64,000 nt of DNA from Crotalaria pallida. Lineage: Eukaryota > Streptophyta > Magnoliopsida > Fabales > Fabaceae. This document shows, one piece after another, positions 1 through 12,059 of the stretch. The notes beneath the pieces are model-generated. The model worked only from the letters and a program-made list of their open reading frames with translations, had not been told where the DNA came from and did no database searches. Both the position numbers and the translations under genes were made by a program. The stretch spans positions 52,459,001 to 52,523,000 of the forward strand of contig CM075654.1 in NCBI GenBank assembly GCA_037953625.1, in the 5' to 3' direction. Positions within the stretch are counted from its first letter, which is position 1; every line of letters starts with the position of its first letter.

Positions 1-300
1 TCGGTTCGATGAAGGGTTGGCGGCGGAGGAAGAAGGATTTGCGGCCGGACGGAGAACGCGGAAGAGAACAGAGGCCGGACGGAGTAGGCGGAGGGAGAAC
101 GCTTGGCACCGGTGGAATGCTTGATCGCAGAGGAGGAAAGCTTGGCGGCGGAGAGGGCGGATTGAGCAGAGATTATCGGAGGGAGGTAGAGAGCATCTGG
201 ACAACGATACAGAGGTTTGGAGGGAGAACCGCGGGCCTAGTGAAGCGGCGGAAGGCGGCGGAGAGGGCGGAGGGGGAGCAGAGGTTATCGGCTTGAAAGA
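1..300. other. GC- and purine-rich imperfect repeat, no supported gene
   Basis: This stretch is far richer in G and A than the DNA after it. Short GGCGGA / GGAGGGAGAAC / CAGAGG words recur many times. One open frame runs through it only because the repeats lack stops, and its translation is Arg/Gly/Glu-rich with no domain I recognise. It may be the end of a repeat or of a gene exon lying mostly outside the window. Confidence 0.3.
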
Positions 301-1019
301 ACAGAGGTTTTTGGAGGGAGGAAGAGAGGCTGGAAAGAACGATACTTTGGTGGAAGATATGGGGATCAATGGGCAAGGGAAATTGATATTTTTTGGGGTA
401 ATTTTGCAAATTGGGTTTAAGGACTTAATTGCAAATATTTTAAGTAATTATTTGGATTGGCAACTGATATGGCATTGCAATCCACATGTCATTTTATAAC
501 TGGAACACTTATAAGAGGGTACTCAACCCTTCCTAAACTAAGGGGTTGGGAAGTACTCACCTTAATTTTAACCTTAGCGTAAAGCAATCACTACCTGCGA
601 AGATATTTTTTTTGGTATTATTGATTAATATTGTTGTTATTATCTTTTGTTGCAATGGTTGAAACTTATGTTACATTTCTTATACTATCCTAATTATTCG
701 TATCATTCCTCGGTCTTATAGGCAGAGTGCTTGTCTCATGTTTTATTTTTAAAAGAAATGAATTACTTTGTAATATTTGTCTACTGGAACATGAGAATAT
801 AACTTTAACCCGAGCATTTAGACACTGAATTACCATATGCTGATTATTATACTCCCTTCGTAGCAAAGCCGAGCCCACGATGCATTTTATTGAACATTAA
901 AATTAGAACAATCACCAAATCCGAGTAATATAACTTTGTATCACAAAACCAAAAGATAACTCTATACAACGAGCAAAACGAATAAATGTCACAGCCAACG
1001 GCATTTTTACACCACCTAT
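301..1019. other. intergenic, nothing recognised
   Basis: AT-rich sequence. I see no convincing exon, terminal inverted repeat or LTR end here. Confidence 0.4.
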
Positions 1020-1480
1020 CATACCAACATCATGCCTCCACATATGATAAAGTAATGTCTCTCTCATCAAAATAAGGGGCTTTAGTTAACTCCACTAAAC
1101 GATTGTGAAGATCATCTGTCTGCAAATTCATCTCGCATGAGTTTCATGATCGATTAATTTTCCATCCGGAACACTATGTAGTACTCCAAAATATCTTAAT
1201 TTCACTTTTCATTCAACACACGATCTCTTTTTAAAAGTCATCCACGCCTTTCCCCCAATTGTAAAAGTAAGTTGCTGCCTTTTTCTTAAACGCGATGGCT
1301 TTTTCTTTAATTTTTTCATCATTTGCAACATATCTTTTCACCTCGCAATCGACATCTTCAATCTTCTGTCGGCCCTCTTGTACTTCCTTACGACTGAAAT
1401 TTACGCCGATTGAACAAAGCCCATTCCATTTACAACTGTATAAGTGGCATTGTTTAACGTTTGAAATCTTAACGTTTCGT
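1020..1480 (-). pseudogene. possible remnant of a UDP-glycosyltransferase C-terminus
   Basis: Read on the minus strand, 1470 down to about 1230 keeps one long frame. It contains CKWNGLCSIG, FSRKEVQEG and EKIKEKAIAFKKKA before a stop. The order (a C.xWG.G segment, then SRKEV, then a K-rich helix) resembles the C-terminal end of plant family-1 UGTs, where a C..WGIG segment precedes a (K/S)R.E(V/I) helix and a basic helix. Further on, near 1100, another short frame reads LHNRLVELTK, which could match the terminal helix after a frameshift. The plant secondary-product glycosyltransferase (PSPG) box that should lie just upstream is absent, so this is at best a fragment. The assignment rests on pattern resemblance only; a chance open frame is the main alternative. 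Confidence 0.35.
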
Positions 1481-2433
1481 TTTCCGATAATGGAAACGAC
1501 ATGTAGTAGTATATGAAGAATTGAAAAGTCCTATCCGTACAGATGAAATGACAGATATATTGCTACAATAATTTACCTAATAGAGTACTCATTCGGTCCA
1601 TATTACAAACATCCTTTTTGTGAGAGAGAGAGAAAGAGTGCTTATAATATAGATATGAGGGAGTATTATTTAAATTTATGTTAATGACACCTTGCTTGAC
1701 TTACTCCCGTGCAAAGGGTATGGTACTAGTTTTTTTTACACGCAGGAATTTTGCTGGTACAGTCAATACTAGACCCACGTATGCTATATCGGGCGTCCTT
1801 GCATTTCCTTTCAGCAGTCTTCGGTCAACATAAAAAGTTTAACATGAATATTCGCAAGAATGAGCTGATATGTATAGATGAACTTTTTTTTTTACCCTTT
1901 TTTCTTTAGCTTTTTTTTAAAAAAAAAAAAAAACTTTACACAGATTTTCAAACCAAAGCTCCTGTCCTAACAAATAACAATAAGTCACTCCAAAGCACAC
2001 CAAGACTAAACGGAAAACTGAAAATAAAAATAAAAATAAACTCTTAAATTGGCAAGAAGATATTCCCATAATAGCATGCCTATTATAGTAATCTTCATGT
2101 ACCCAAAATATGCTCAGTGGTCTTACAAAAACATAATCCAATTGAAGTATCGTCTATTCCTCTATTTCACTTATATGTACGTTGGATTTTCTCGATCACT
2201 TCCCATGGTTTCAAGCAATGCAAGTTGGTAACAAGCAGCTACAAAAGAAACACATCCTCCCTCTCTTCTGCACAAAACAAAATGAGAAAAAGGAAATTAG
2301 TAAAGGAAAAACTATAAACTTTATCAAAAGATGCAAAAGATGAGCAAAGAGTAGAAAATTAGTTAGGAAGAAAAATTTAAAGTAATTTAAAGATGAATGA
2401 AAATAACAATTCTTATGATGAAAAAGTGAAGGG
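1481..2433. other. intergenic, 3' side of the RIN4-like gene
   Basis: AT-rich, with a GA microsatellite near 1622-1640 and homopolymer A/T tracts near 1885-1935. The part next to 2433 should hold the 3' UTR and poly(A) site of the minus-strand gene. I cannot fix a cleavage site by eye. Confidence 0.4.
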
Positions 2434-5218
2434 CTATGAGGGGTCCACCTTTTTAGTCTTCTCATAAAGAAGCCCTGGTGATATCTTATACAAGTCCTCA
2501 TCAACAGGTTTTGGGGTTGGCCTTGGAAGTGGAGTTGGGCATGGTGACTCAACAAAATTGACATCCCTGACCCAATTCTTCTTTTTTGCTTCTTTTTCAT
2601 TTTGGTCACGCACCTTTGCCTGCATTGTCAGCAACACATGTAAGAACACTAGCTATCAATGCTTTGCTTTACATAAAGTCATTTTTTAAGCTAGCTAGCT
2701 ACATGTCTCTCTAGAGACATTAAATTAAATGCTTATATCTAGCAAAGTAGTAGTAGTAATGTAATTAAAATAAAAATATCTTTTTGTTGCTTTAATAGTA
2801 ACACTTTCTTATATTATTAAATTTGAGCATACCAACTAAAAGAGACAACTTTGTCATGATTGAATTTACAGGCACCCTCGTGAACTACTAGTAGCTCCTG
2901 TGTTAATAATGTCTCACGCTATGCGTGAATCATGGATGTCATTCAATAAATTTGGAGGCCCCACTTTAAAGTTTGTGACCTACCGAGCACAGAAAAGTCT
3001 ATGGCTTCTGAGTTCTGAGCCCCTTTGTTAAAAAAAAAATTTATGACAAAAATTATTAGTTGGTCCGGGACTTCACGTTTCAGGACAATTACCACTATTT
3101 ATTATTTATTTTTAAATTTTTTTAACATGATGAACGGTTGAGATGAGTCTAGTCCATGACTAACTAATAATTTCCCGATCTATTGCAGCGTTGCTTTATT
3201 TTTCATATTTCCTGTCTAACCCTCTCAGTCTATGAAACTTTGTTTCCAAGTCACATTATTAATTTCATGATCTTTTGCATAATGTTTACGATGATTGAAC
3301 TCCAATAGTCCAACCATATTAGCAAATCAAGAAGCTGTATAGTAAAATAAGGAATTAAAGCACTTCCTGAGATCCTGTTCAGTTGAAACAAATTCATTTC
3401 ATTTCATTACATTACTAATTAGCTGGAGGAATTCTTCTTGAATAAAGTCAAAACATCGGCCCCTTAAATTAGACATATCAGACCAATCATATAATTAAAT
3501 CATAAATAATTATGATTAAGTACTAATTACAGCTCCTCCAGCTTGAAATATATAAAAAAAAACATTTTTTATTTAAAATATAAGCAAAACTAACTACTGT
3601 AACTTTTTAAAATTTTATTTCATTTCAAATGCTACTTTCCTAAAACATCTTTAAAAAATTGTTATCTTATTTAATTTTTGTTTCAATTCTAATGCAACTT
3701 TCTTAAAATACCTCTGTTTTTTACTCCATCTATCGCACAATGATGTTAAAAAATTCAAAAGTAAAAAAATTAAAGAGAAATGCATTTAATGATTTGTCTA
3801 ACACATCAACCAATTATCAAACAACTAATTTAATGCATTTTACATGAATTAACCAATCACAATTCAAAGTTTACAATTTCTAAACTTTTAATTAATTATT
3901 TTAACTATAATTTGGGACAAAAAATTTAATCATTTTTTACCGCCCCCGTGGAAGGGAGTATAAATTTTAAAAAATTAAATACAATCAACTAATCTCCTTA
4001 ATAAACATAAAATTAGTTATTTTTCTTATAATTCGAGTGGGAGAAGCACGCAACATTCCGATTCTGAAGTTTTGTATGCGTATGTTTCACAAATTGGTTG
4101 CATATACAGCTCATTTTCTTGTTATATTGAACGGTTGAATGTTTAGTTAAATCTAGCGTATAAATGTATAATAATGAAAAAAGTAGCTCTAATAAAGCAA
4201 ATTCTTCTCTGTTAGTATGAAGTTTCGGAACTAATTTGCATTATAAAAAAGTAGCTCTTTAATTTTTACCCCATCTTCTATCTTCAGTTGTATAAACCTT
4301 TTTCCTCCATTGGGTCTAATGAGTTGAAGAAGAAACATCAAAGTTGGAAAACTTACAACACACTAGTAAATAATGAAAATAAAGCATTATTGAAACTTTG
4401 AAAATTACTATCACAGGAAATATGACAAATGTTATTAAACCAATGCAGGGGAAAAGGAGAGGCCGGATAGAGAAGACATAACAAAGTAGAACTGTAGAAG
4501 TGGAGAAATTATGAAGCAGGTATTGAAAAAGAAAAACCATCCAATTTTCATATAATAATGTCACTTAAAGAAGATATAGAGACCAAAAACTTAGGAAATA
4601 GTAGCATCTCAGACATTTTAAGAGTCCTGCCTATAAGTGTTACATCTATTTTTCTCTTTACATTATATCATTTGGAGAGGGAAAAAAAACTTGATGTAAG
4701 AAGATTTAATCTCATTCATAGGTACATGATTCATTCATTTAACTTATGTATCACATACCGAATTTGGTGTATACCACATAAATGGGTCGTTATAAAAAAA
4801 GTTTTATAAAATAATGAAAAAAAATAACAAATCAATACATTGTGTATCGGAACTTTGATGTCATTAATTAAAAATGGCTGGGTATGCAAAGTAAATCTGT
4901 GGCATACATGCATACCTTTCTGCGAGGAACAACAATCATGGCAGGTGTGACAACATCATTCTCATACAAGTCCCCAGCAACGTAAAGGTCACGATCCTCA
5001 GACTCAGAGTAACTATAGCGTAGCAAACCAGCTTGCCTTGCTGACTCAAAGCACTGTGTGAATGGGAGATTGTCATTCCAATCCCAGCTTCCAAATGCTG
5101 GTACATGGCTCCTCTTGTAATAGTAATCCTGTTATTATATCACATAATAACATACCATCAAAAAAAGATGAAAAAAAACCAAAGAAATAGAAATAGAAAT
5201 AGAAATACTCACTTCCAT
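2434..5218 (-). CDS. NOI/RIN4-like small protein (AvrRpt2-cleavage motif family), three exons
   Basis: Three exons can be joined with canonical GT-AG borders, all in phase 0: exon 1 5213-5218 (only ATG GAA, then GTGAGT), exon 2 4916-5128 (after ...AACAG, before GTATGC) and exon 3 2434-2619 (after ATGCAG). Together they encode 134 residues. Residues 11-17 are VPAFGSW, the [V/L]PxFGxW core that the Pseudomonas protease AvrRpt2 recognises in RIN4 and NOI proteins. It is followed by PFTQCFESAR at 24-33, as expected for a NOI domain. An acidic SESEDRD stretch follows (43-49), then a basic PRRK (70-73), and a proline-rich tail (CPTPLPRPTPKP at 100-111). The C-terminal cysteines that anchor RIN4 itself to membranes are absent, so membrane attachment is not implied. 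Members of this family are plant-specific adaptors linked to immunity; the function of this subgroup is not established. Intron 1 is 84 bp and intron 2 is 2296 bp with MITEs inside. All exons look intact. Confidence 0.88.
3555..3715. repeat. MITE fragment, same family as the foldback at 58188
   Basis: The words AAATATAAGCAAAACTAACTA, then TTTCATTTC, then CTTTCCTAAAACATCT match in order the left arm of the foldback at 58188-58416. Only one arm plus some centre is left. It lies in intron 2 of the RIN4-like gene. Confidence 0.55.
3724..3958. mobile_element. Stowaway-like MITE, TA target duplication
   Basis: Starts TA|CTCCATC and ends GGAAGGGAG|TA, so the 235-bp element is flanked by TA, as for Tc1/mariner MITEs. 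Inside, GCATTTAATGATTTGTCTAA and CACATCAACCAATTATCAA occur. The reverse complement of the same words is in the element at 56329-56565, so the two are copies in opposite orientation. It sits in intron 2 of the RIN4-like gene. Confidence 0.7.
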
Positions 5219-5640
5219 TGAAGCTGAAGAAGAGAAAAGAGATAGGTAAAGGGGTGTCAAAGAATATAATGGTTTGAAAATGGGGTTATCTTTGATATGT
5301 GTAGGGTGTGGGATTTGCAAGTGATATTATTATTATATATATATAAAAAAGAGAAGAATGTGAATGTGTGAGCGAGCGTGCGTGAGGTAGAATTGAAATT
5401 AAAGGAAGGTGGGGAGGGAGAGAGAAAAGATAGGAGTAAATGGGGTATGGGATAGATATAAAGCAAATTAAATTAACCTCTAATGGTAATAGGAAAGAAA
5501 CCAGAAAACGAAGTTTCACAGTATGAGACAGAGGGACAAAGAGGTAAGGTGTGGGAGAGGGTGAAAAGGGGTGAAAAGGAAGGCCAGCCAAAGAGAGAGA
5601 GCGAGAGAGGTTGCTTTTACTATGGTTTATTTTAAATCCG
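5219..5640 (-). promoter_or_regulatory. 5' UTR and promoter region of the RIN4-like gene
   Basis: Upstream of the ATG on the minus strand lie a TATATATATA run (complement of about 5333-5345, roughly 115-130 bp before the ATG) and several CT/TC-rich tracts (complement of 5365-5440 and 5560-5612), which are common in plant core promoters and leaders. I cannot place the transcription start with certainty; the TATA-like run could also be a plain AT microsatellite. Confidence 0.35.
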
Positions 5641-5671
5641 TGCTTCAGCTTTAAATTTAGGTGATCAATAT

Positions 5672-5931
5672 CATACTTGCTCCAACCCTGATTATAAGAC
5701 ACTTTCTGAGATTTCATGTGAATTAAGAAAGTTGATTAATTCAGTTATTTATATTGAAAATGTGAATTTTATTAATATTATTAGGAATCTAAAAAGTGTT
5801 AAATAAAAAGAGATGTCTGTGGAAAAAAATAATTAATGATTATTGAAAATTGGTATAAGATCTTATGAATAGGGACAAAATAAAAGTATCAAAAGAGTCT
5901 TATAATAATTACTAATTAGGGACTGAGGGAG
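5672..5931. mobile_element. MITE, related to 58458-58730
   Basis: Ends GACTGAGGGAG|TA. It shares the order 'ATTATAAGAC ... AATCTAAAAAGT ... TATTGAAAATTG ... ATCTTATgAATAGGgAC ... AGTCTTATAA' with the element at 58458-58730. The left terminus is worn and only approximate. Confidence 0.5.
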
Positions 5932-6070
5932 TAATAACTTTGGTAGGTCTTTTTTTTACTTTTACTTTTTGACCCTCGTAAACGACTTTTTGGCCCCCAT
6001 TTTCAATTTTTATGGACTGAAACACCCTTTTATGTGTTATTATTTACGATTTCCAAGAGTCTTGAGAGTT

Positions 6071-6687
6071 GAAAAATTAAACTACATACTATTTCCGACT
6101 CTCAAGAGTCAAAAAAATTTTGTCTCTCGAAAATCAAAAAATTAAACCACATATTTTTTCGGACTCTTAAAATAAAAAAAGAAAACTGACTCTTGCCAGT
6201 CGGAAGTTACTATGTTTCCGCTGATGTGATGTAGATTTCTGCATAATGTTAGAGTAACATAGATACAAAACTACTAAAATCCAAAATAAGAAATTTTGGG
6301 TTTATTTTGGATTTTAGTGGTTTTTTAACTAATGTTCCTCTGACATTATATTAGAAGATCCAAATCCATGCATATACCGGTACACAAACACACAGCTATA
6401 TAGTCTTCAAATAAAATAAATTTTATGAGATCTACACAAACACACAGCTACACAGCTACGTAGTCTTCAAATAAAAGTAAATTTTATGAGATCTTCTATC
6501 CTATTTTTAGTTCAATTGACCTGACAAACATCACAGCGGCGGAAACATAACTTCCGACTGGCGATAGTGAAATTTTTTTTTTGACTTTTAGGAGTTAGAA
6601 AAAATATGTAGTTTAATTTTTCGATTTTCGAGTCAAAATATGTAGTTTGATTCTGGAGAGTCGGAAATAGTATGTAGTTTAATTTTC
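6071..6687. mobile_element. 617-bp foldback (long terminal inverted repeat) element
   Basis: The left arm (about 6071-6235) and the reverse complement of the right arm (about 6515-6687) share in order AAATTAAACTACATACTATT, TCCGACTCTC, AAATTAAAC.ACATATTTTTT, GCCAGTCGGAAGTTA and TGTTTCCGC..ATGTGATG. The arms are therefore about 165 bp with moderate divergence. A direct duplication of about 57 bp (ACACAAACACACAGCTA...GTCTTCAAATAAA...ATGAGATCT) lies in the right half at about 6381-6496. No coding capacity is seen. The right end abuts another MITE at 6690, so its TSD cannot be read. Confidence 0.7.
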
Positions 6688-6689
6688 TA

Positions 6690-6960
6690 CTCCATCCGTT
6701 TCACTTTAAGTGTTTTTTTGGATTTTTGCACATAGATTAAGAAAGTGTTGATTATGATGATTATTGTAAGTTTTATGTGTATTTTGTCAAAAATACCCCT
6801 ATTTAATATTTTTATTTTGTCAATGCATCATTACTAGTATTACAAATTTCAAAACTAAAACAAAATTAAATGTAAGGATAAATAAGGAAAAACAATATTA
6901 AATGTTGCTTAGATTTGGATCGGGACATGCCTCCAAACTCAAAAAACGCTTACAAAGGTA
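6690..6960. mobile_element. probable MITE
   Basis: Starts with CTCCATCCGTTTCACTTTAAGTG, typical of plant Tc1/mariner-type MITE ends. The right end (AAAACGCTTACAAAG) is a partial complement of the left. Boundaries are approximate. Confidence 0.45.
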
Positions 6961-7105
6961 TTTATAGATTAATTACCAATACTGTTCTCACATTAGTAAA
7001 ATTCAAATACAGGATCTTTCATAATTTTGAACTCAATCCTTGCCAACTGAGTTTGATTGATTTTGATCTTTAACTTCGTATATACAGTATTTTTAAATTG
7101 CTCAG

Positions 7106-7659
7106 TGTTATGGATCAGACTATTGCACCCCCATATACCGGCAATTCAGCCAAGAGGACCTATAAAGACTCAGTCAGTTGTAAACCGGTATACTGGCAAT
7201 TCGGCCACAAGAGGCTCAATCTGGTGGAAACCGGTATACCAACAATTCGGCAAGGAGGTCCCATAGTGGCCCAACACGATACGAAACCAGCATACCGACA
7301 AACCAGATTGAGGCTTACTAACCGATAACGTTGGACATCTGGTCGTTGAGAGACTATCCGTTGAGGAAGCGTCATAATGAGCATTAACATATGAAACCGT
7401 CGTCATGAAGACAGCCGTTGGCTGGAATCCCGAATTCCTTATTAACCGGCTTTACACCCCACTCCTACTACTACGCCTATAAAGGCAGGTAAGGGACCAA
7501 GGTATGATCTTACTGGCTCACACATATACACACAACACCCAAGCAAATGACCAGAGTGTGGGTATCTTGGTATTCAAGATGCCCTCCTTACGTCTGACAT
7601 CAACATGTAGAATTGCTTGATACTTTGCCGGATAGTCTAAGTCCAATAATTCTACAACA
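7106..7659 (+). mobile_element. probable solo LTR (554 bp)
   Basis: Begins TGTTATGGATC and ends TCTACAACA, so TG...CA ends with a short inverted repeat. A TATA-like box (GCCTATAAAGGC, near 7470) is followed by a short leader-like part, as in an LTR U3/R/U5. Repeated CGGTATACxGGCAATTCGGCC words fill the first 200 bp. No primer site or coding sequence follows and the flanking five bases (CTCAG / GTATA) do not match. It could therefore be a solo LTR with a decayed target duplication or a fragment. Confidence 0.5.
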
Positions 7660-8189
7660 GTATACTCATATAACAATTTTGTTTAACAAAAACGTTTACA
7701 ATTTTATATTCAAATTAATTATAATCATGCTTACGTCCATGAATACTCTAATTTAAGATACTTTAAAAAATAGATAAAATAATGTAAAAAAAAAAAAACT
7801 CGATCCCCGTACTGTATGTTATAAAAATGAATAGAATACCTCTCAGTTCTTCTCATACTACCGTGTTTTTGCCGGATTTGCCGGATGATGATAATTGTCC
7901 AAGAGAATTGTTAAAGAATTAAATATTGGAAAAAAATTATTGAAAATTGAAAATTTTATATTTTAGAACGAAAAAGTATTTAGAATTTGTTTTGTTATTT
8001 AGATTAATGGATTAATAAAATTAAAAAAAATTAATGGGTGTTCATCGACAATATAAAATTTTTTATACCATCAATTTATCATATATCATTCGTTTGTATT
8101 ACTTTTGTATAAAAGTCAACGACTATGAACATATGAAAAATGGATGATATAATGATGATGTAAAAAAACTTTACACTATCAATGCACCA
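7660..8189. other. intergenic, AT-rich, nothing recognised
   Basis: Short AT-rich repeats and homopolymers only. Confidence 0.35.
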
Positions 8190-8362
8190 TCTTTTTTTTG
8201 GTTGCCCATCCGGTTCTTCAAATACTACTTAGGAACATCCGGATCCGTGCCTGACTACGGCAGATGAGTCTCCCAACATGAATTTTATGCATCCACGAGG
8301 AATCGAACCCGAGACTTTATTTAAGCAAGACCGGGCCGCTTACGACCCGTCCCAACCCATAT
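8190..8362 (-). mobile_element. SINE-like, tRNA-derived element
   Basis: On the minus strand GGGTTCGATTCC (complement of 8299-8310) matches the pol III B box. An A-box-like TCGTAAGCGG lies about 27 bp upstream (complement of 8336-8345). The element then runs on for about 110 bp and ends in an A-run (complement of 8191-8199). A-box, B-box, body and A-tail in this order are the layout of a plant SINE. The family is not identified and target duplications were not found. Confidence 0.5.
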
Positions 8363-9195
8363 AGATATCTATTTTCTTTTTTATTCGTAAAAGTCTAAGT
8401 CTCAACAAATATTTAACTATCTTTATATTTTAAATTTTCTTTACACTCTCACCTATATTTTTTTTTTTCACATTGCTATCAATTATTATTTTTTTTAATT
8501 TCTATCATCCTTGTGCATCTTACACTATACCTCAAAATAAAATGTGGTAGTATATTTTTCAATATTTTAATAATACGCACATAGTTAAATGTCAACTATA
8601 CATAGCATTTTTTTTTTATAAAAAAAAAAAAAAAAAAACTTGACATGTTCTTTAAGGCTTTTGCAAGAGTGAGGGTGCAACTCTTGGCTTTTTATCCCCA
8701 CACGCGTACCCGGAGTGAACTTGGTGCTTTGTGCATTGCCCGGTCAGTGCGTGTGTCTCGTGACACTTTGCTAGTGACCTAGTAGACAAACTGGTCCATG
8801 AGTGAGTTAAAAATTGCAGAGGTCAACAAACTCAGAAATCAGAATCCAGAATATTGCAGTCTTTGGGTTTTAAAACAGTAGCAGTAGAATGCTTTGGGAA
8901 CTCAAAATAAAATACTAACCTTAATGTAATATTTTTTTAAATTTTTTATTTATAAGACTCTACTTTATTTTTTAATAATATTTAATTAACTTTTTTATAA
9001 CACTCTTATTTACTTAATATATTTTAAAATTTCAATAATAATTTTTCATATAAGAATAATTTTTAAAAACTATATTGAACGTTTACATTTCTGCAAAATA
9101 TTTTTAATATTTTCTCTAGTTTGAAAAATTAATCGAAATCATATTTATTAAGAAAGTTAGTTGATGTATTTAATTTTTTGAAATTCAGAAAAAAT
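8363..9195. other. intergenic; no gene seen
   Basis: Contains a T/A homopolymer block (8589-8638) followed by a GC-richer stretch (about 8640-8830), then AT-rich DNA. I see no ORF, LTR or inverted repeat. Confidence 0.35.
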
Positions 9196-12059
9196 GGCTA
9201 AACTGCTCATTTAGTCCATTGCCGTATTTTTTACTATCAAATTGGTCCCTCATTTTTTTGGTATAATATTAGTCCCTCATATTTCTTTTCCACATCAAAT
9301 TAATCCCTCATAGCATTGGCAAAACGGGCCTTGGCCTGGGGGCCAGCCCGCCCGCTTGCAATTTTTTGCAAGTAGGGCACAAGTTTTAGCAAAAAAAATT
9401 AAATCATGCCCGCCCGCCCCGTCCGTTATTTTTCGTGGGCGGCACACAGGCTTGTATATTTAAAAAAAAAAAAAAACCATCTTAGTGGCACACACGGTTT
9501 GCGGGCGGTGTAACATCCCTCATTTTTATAGGAAGATTAAATAATTATTTTAATATTGAAAATTATTTTAAAAGAAGTATTTTGGAGATATAAACAAAAA
9601 GAAACATATTTCTTGAAAATAAAATAGTTGTAGAAAGAAGGATTTAATTAGAATAATTAAGAAAAAGATATTTTTATAAAGTATGATGCAAAGATCGGTC
9701 AATATCTTCTTCGTTAACCGTTGGATCTTGCTCAAATTTTTAGACAAGGTTCCTAACCTTGTCATCTTAACATCCAACGGTGGAAATATTGTTTTGAGAA
9801 GTAAATTTTTTTAAATTAATTTTCAGTGCAACAGTACATTATATTTAAATTCTGAATTTTAGCAATGGACTAACCGGTCAGTGAAACCAGTAACCGGTTA
9901 GTGGAACTCTGCAGAACCAGAAATAAGTCGGTTTAGCTCGAAATTTCGGGGTAAAAACGTGTCTTCACTTTCCTTGAGCCACATATCACTCATTAACACC
10001 CCAAGGCGAGTGTGTGGTGTAGGAGAAGGAAGGGTAGCATGCATAGCTCACCCCTACCTCATCCTCACACCATCTTATCTCTTTTCCCCCTTTCTATAAA
10101 TATAGGTTATGGGGAGTGAGCCGTTGCACGAAATTCCCTCTGTTTTCTATAGCAAAACTTTGCCAAAATACACTCTTGATTCATGCATATAGCTTGCTTT
10201 GAGTTATTGCACATAGAACTCATGATTAATGAGTGAAAAGCTTGAGATTCCTTAGTGTTTTCCTCTGTTTTTCTGGTTTAATTGATGTGGTTTATGGGGT
10301 TGTTGTTGCTGCTATCTTGGCTACAAAAATTGGAGCAATTCAGAGAGTAATTCATAACCTTAAGTTGTATTCAAGGTATGAGAGATTTCATTCATATCGC
10401 TGGGATTATTGATTGAGAAGTTGATTATGTGTTTATATGAAAATCATGAACAAAGACATGGTTGCTTGGTTTGGAGACCAAGACAACCACTTGGCCTTTA
10501 TGTAAAAAAATTTAAATGAATGGCATGAATGAATAAGAATTATATGCTGTGAGAATGAATGAATGTATCTCAATAAAGGATTGGTCATTGTGACTGAAAT
10601 TCATAGAATTGAATTATTGACTGAACTAATATTGGATTCATGTTTATTTTACTGTTCAAAGATTTAATGTTTGATCAGAAATGAATGAGTAATCTGCTGC
10701 AATGCTTGAGGAAAAGCATAACAACTGAAACTTAATAATTGTTGTTGTTGAACTATTAATAGATTGATTAGGAATATGTAATTGTTGAGATTAGATTGAG
10801 AATCAATGAGCCTGTAATATATGATTAATTGTCTGCTAAGTTGCTGCATAATGACTGTGAAGAGTTTAATGCGGTCTTGAAATGAATAAGGTATGAATTA
10901 CAGACTGCTTGCTCTCAGGTCTGCATAATCTAACCGGTTAGTAAGTTAGTCTAACCGGTTAGAACCTGAGAGAGGAGGGTAATTAATTAGTTCATTATAG
11001 TAATTTTATATTAGCTTGGTATGAATGACATTTTAGTTGATAACTTAAGCTTGATTATAAACTTTAGAAGAATGGTTCAATGACAATGAGAAATAGATTC
11101 ATAAGTGTTTGATTGTGTAAAGTGAATACCTCTAATTGAACTTAAGTTATTGTTATCTGCTGAAATAAGTAACAAGTGAATAATGGTTAAAGGATTGGTT
11201 CAATAACTCAATATGTATTGCTTATGTCCTTGTGAGTGTATGTTTTATGAAAAAGTGTGTGTAATCAACCTAGAAATTATATGGTAAAATGCTATTCAGA
11301 TGTACTAAGTATTAATTGAGTTACTAAAATGAATTGGATAACTGGAAAAGTGCAAAATTCTGCTCTCTGGTATACAGGTCTGTACTGACTAACCGGTTAG
11401 TGGTCTCAGTAACCGGTTAGTGACTGACAGCAGGCATTAGTTGTTGCATTCATGACTAGGATGTAAAACTTAGGGAGATCAACCTTGAATAGACTTAATA
11501 GGAGGGATAACATATTGCACAGAGACTAGAGAATAATATTGGAAGTGATTAAATCGAAAAGAATAGGAATTGAACCTGTTCTGTTCTCAGGTCTGCTGTC
11601 ACTAACCAGTTAGTGGACCTTGTAACCGGTTAGTGCCTGAGATAAGTGAATAAATAAATAATATCATTGTAATAATCATGGAGAGCTTTTCATAGAAGTT
11701 ATACTAGTTGGTTATTAACTAGAGACTTCATGGCATTGATAATTATGATAATTATATTTGATAATAATGTTTGAATGAATTTGTCAATCACACTTTGGAA
11801 ATGGTTTAAATGATGTTTGGATCATCATACATATGAAGTTTAATATTGATTCTACCTTGGAAATGGTTATTGCATTTATTAGTGATTGTTTGTTGTGAAC
11901 AATCCGTGACAAAGGTAGAGTTGTGATTATGAGGAAAGTAAAGAATGAATAAGTCCTCTTCATGCATGGTTTGGTATTAAGGGCGAGCACAAAAGAATTT
12001 CATAGGATACAAATATTTTATGATGAATAGAGTACAGGGAACGTATACGAAAAGAATTA

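Noticed and set aside
9..296. Open frame of 95 codons at the window start
   Set aside because: It follows from a purine-rich repeat without stops; the Arg/Gly-rich translation has no recognisable domain.
2211..2609. 132-codon frame overlapping the last exon of the RIN4-like gene
   Set aside because: It is a shadow in another frame; the exon with splice borders and conserved residues is the supported reading.
8299..8345. Functional tRNA gene
   Set aside because: A and B boxes are present but no cloverleaf stems can be paired; the body and A-tail fit a SINE better.
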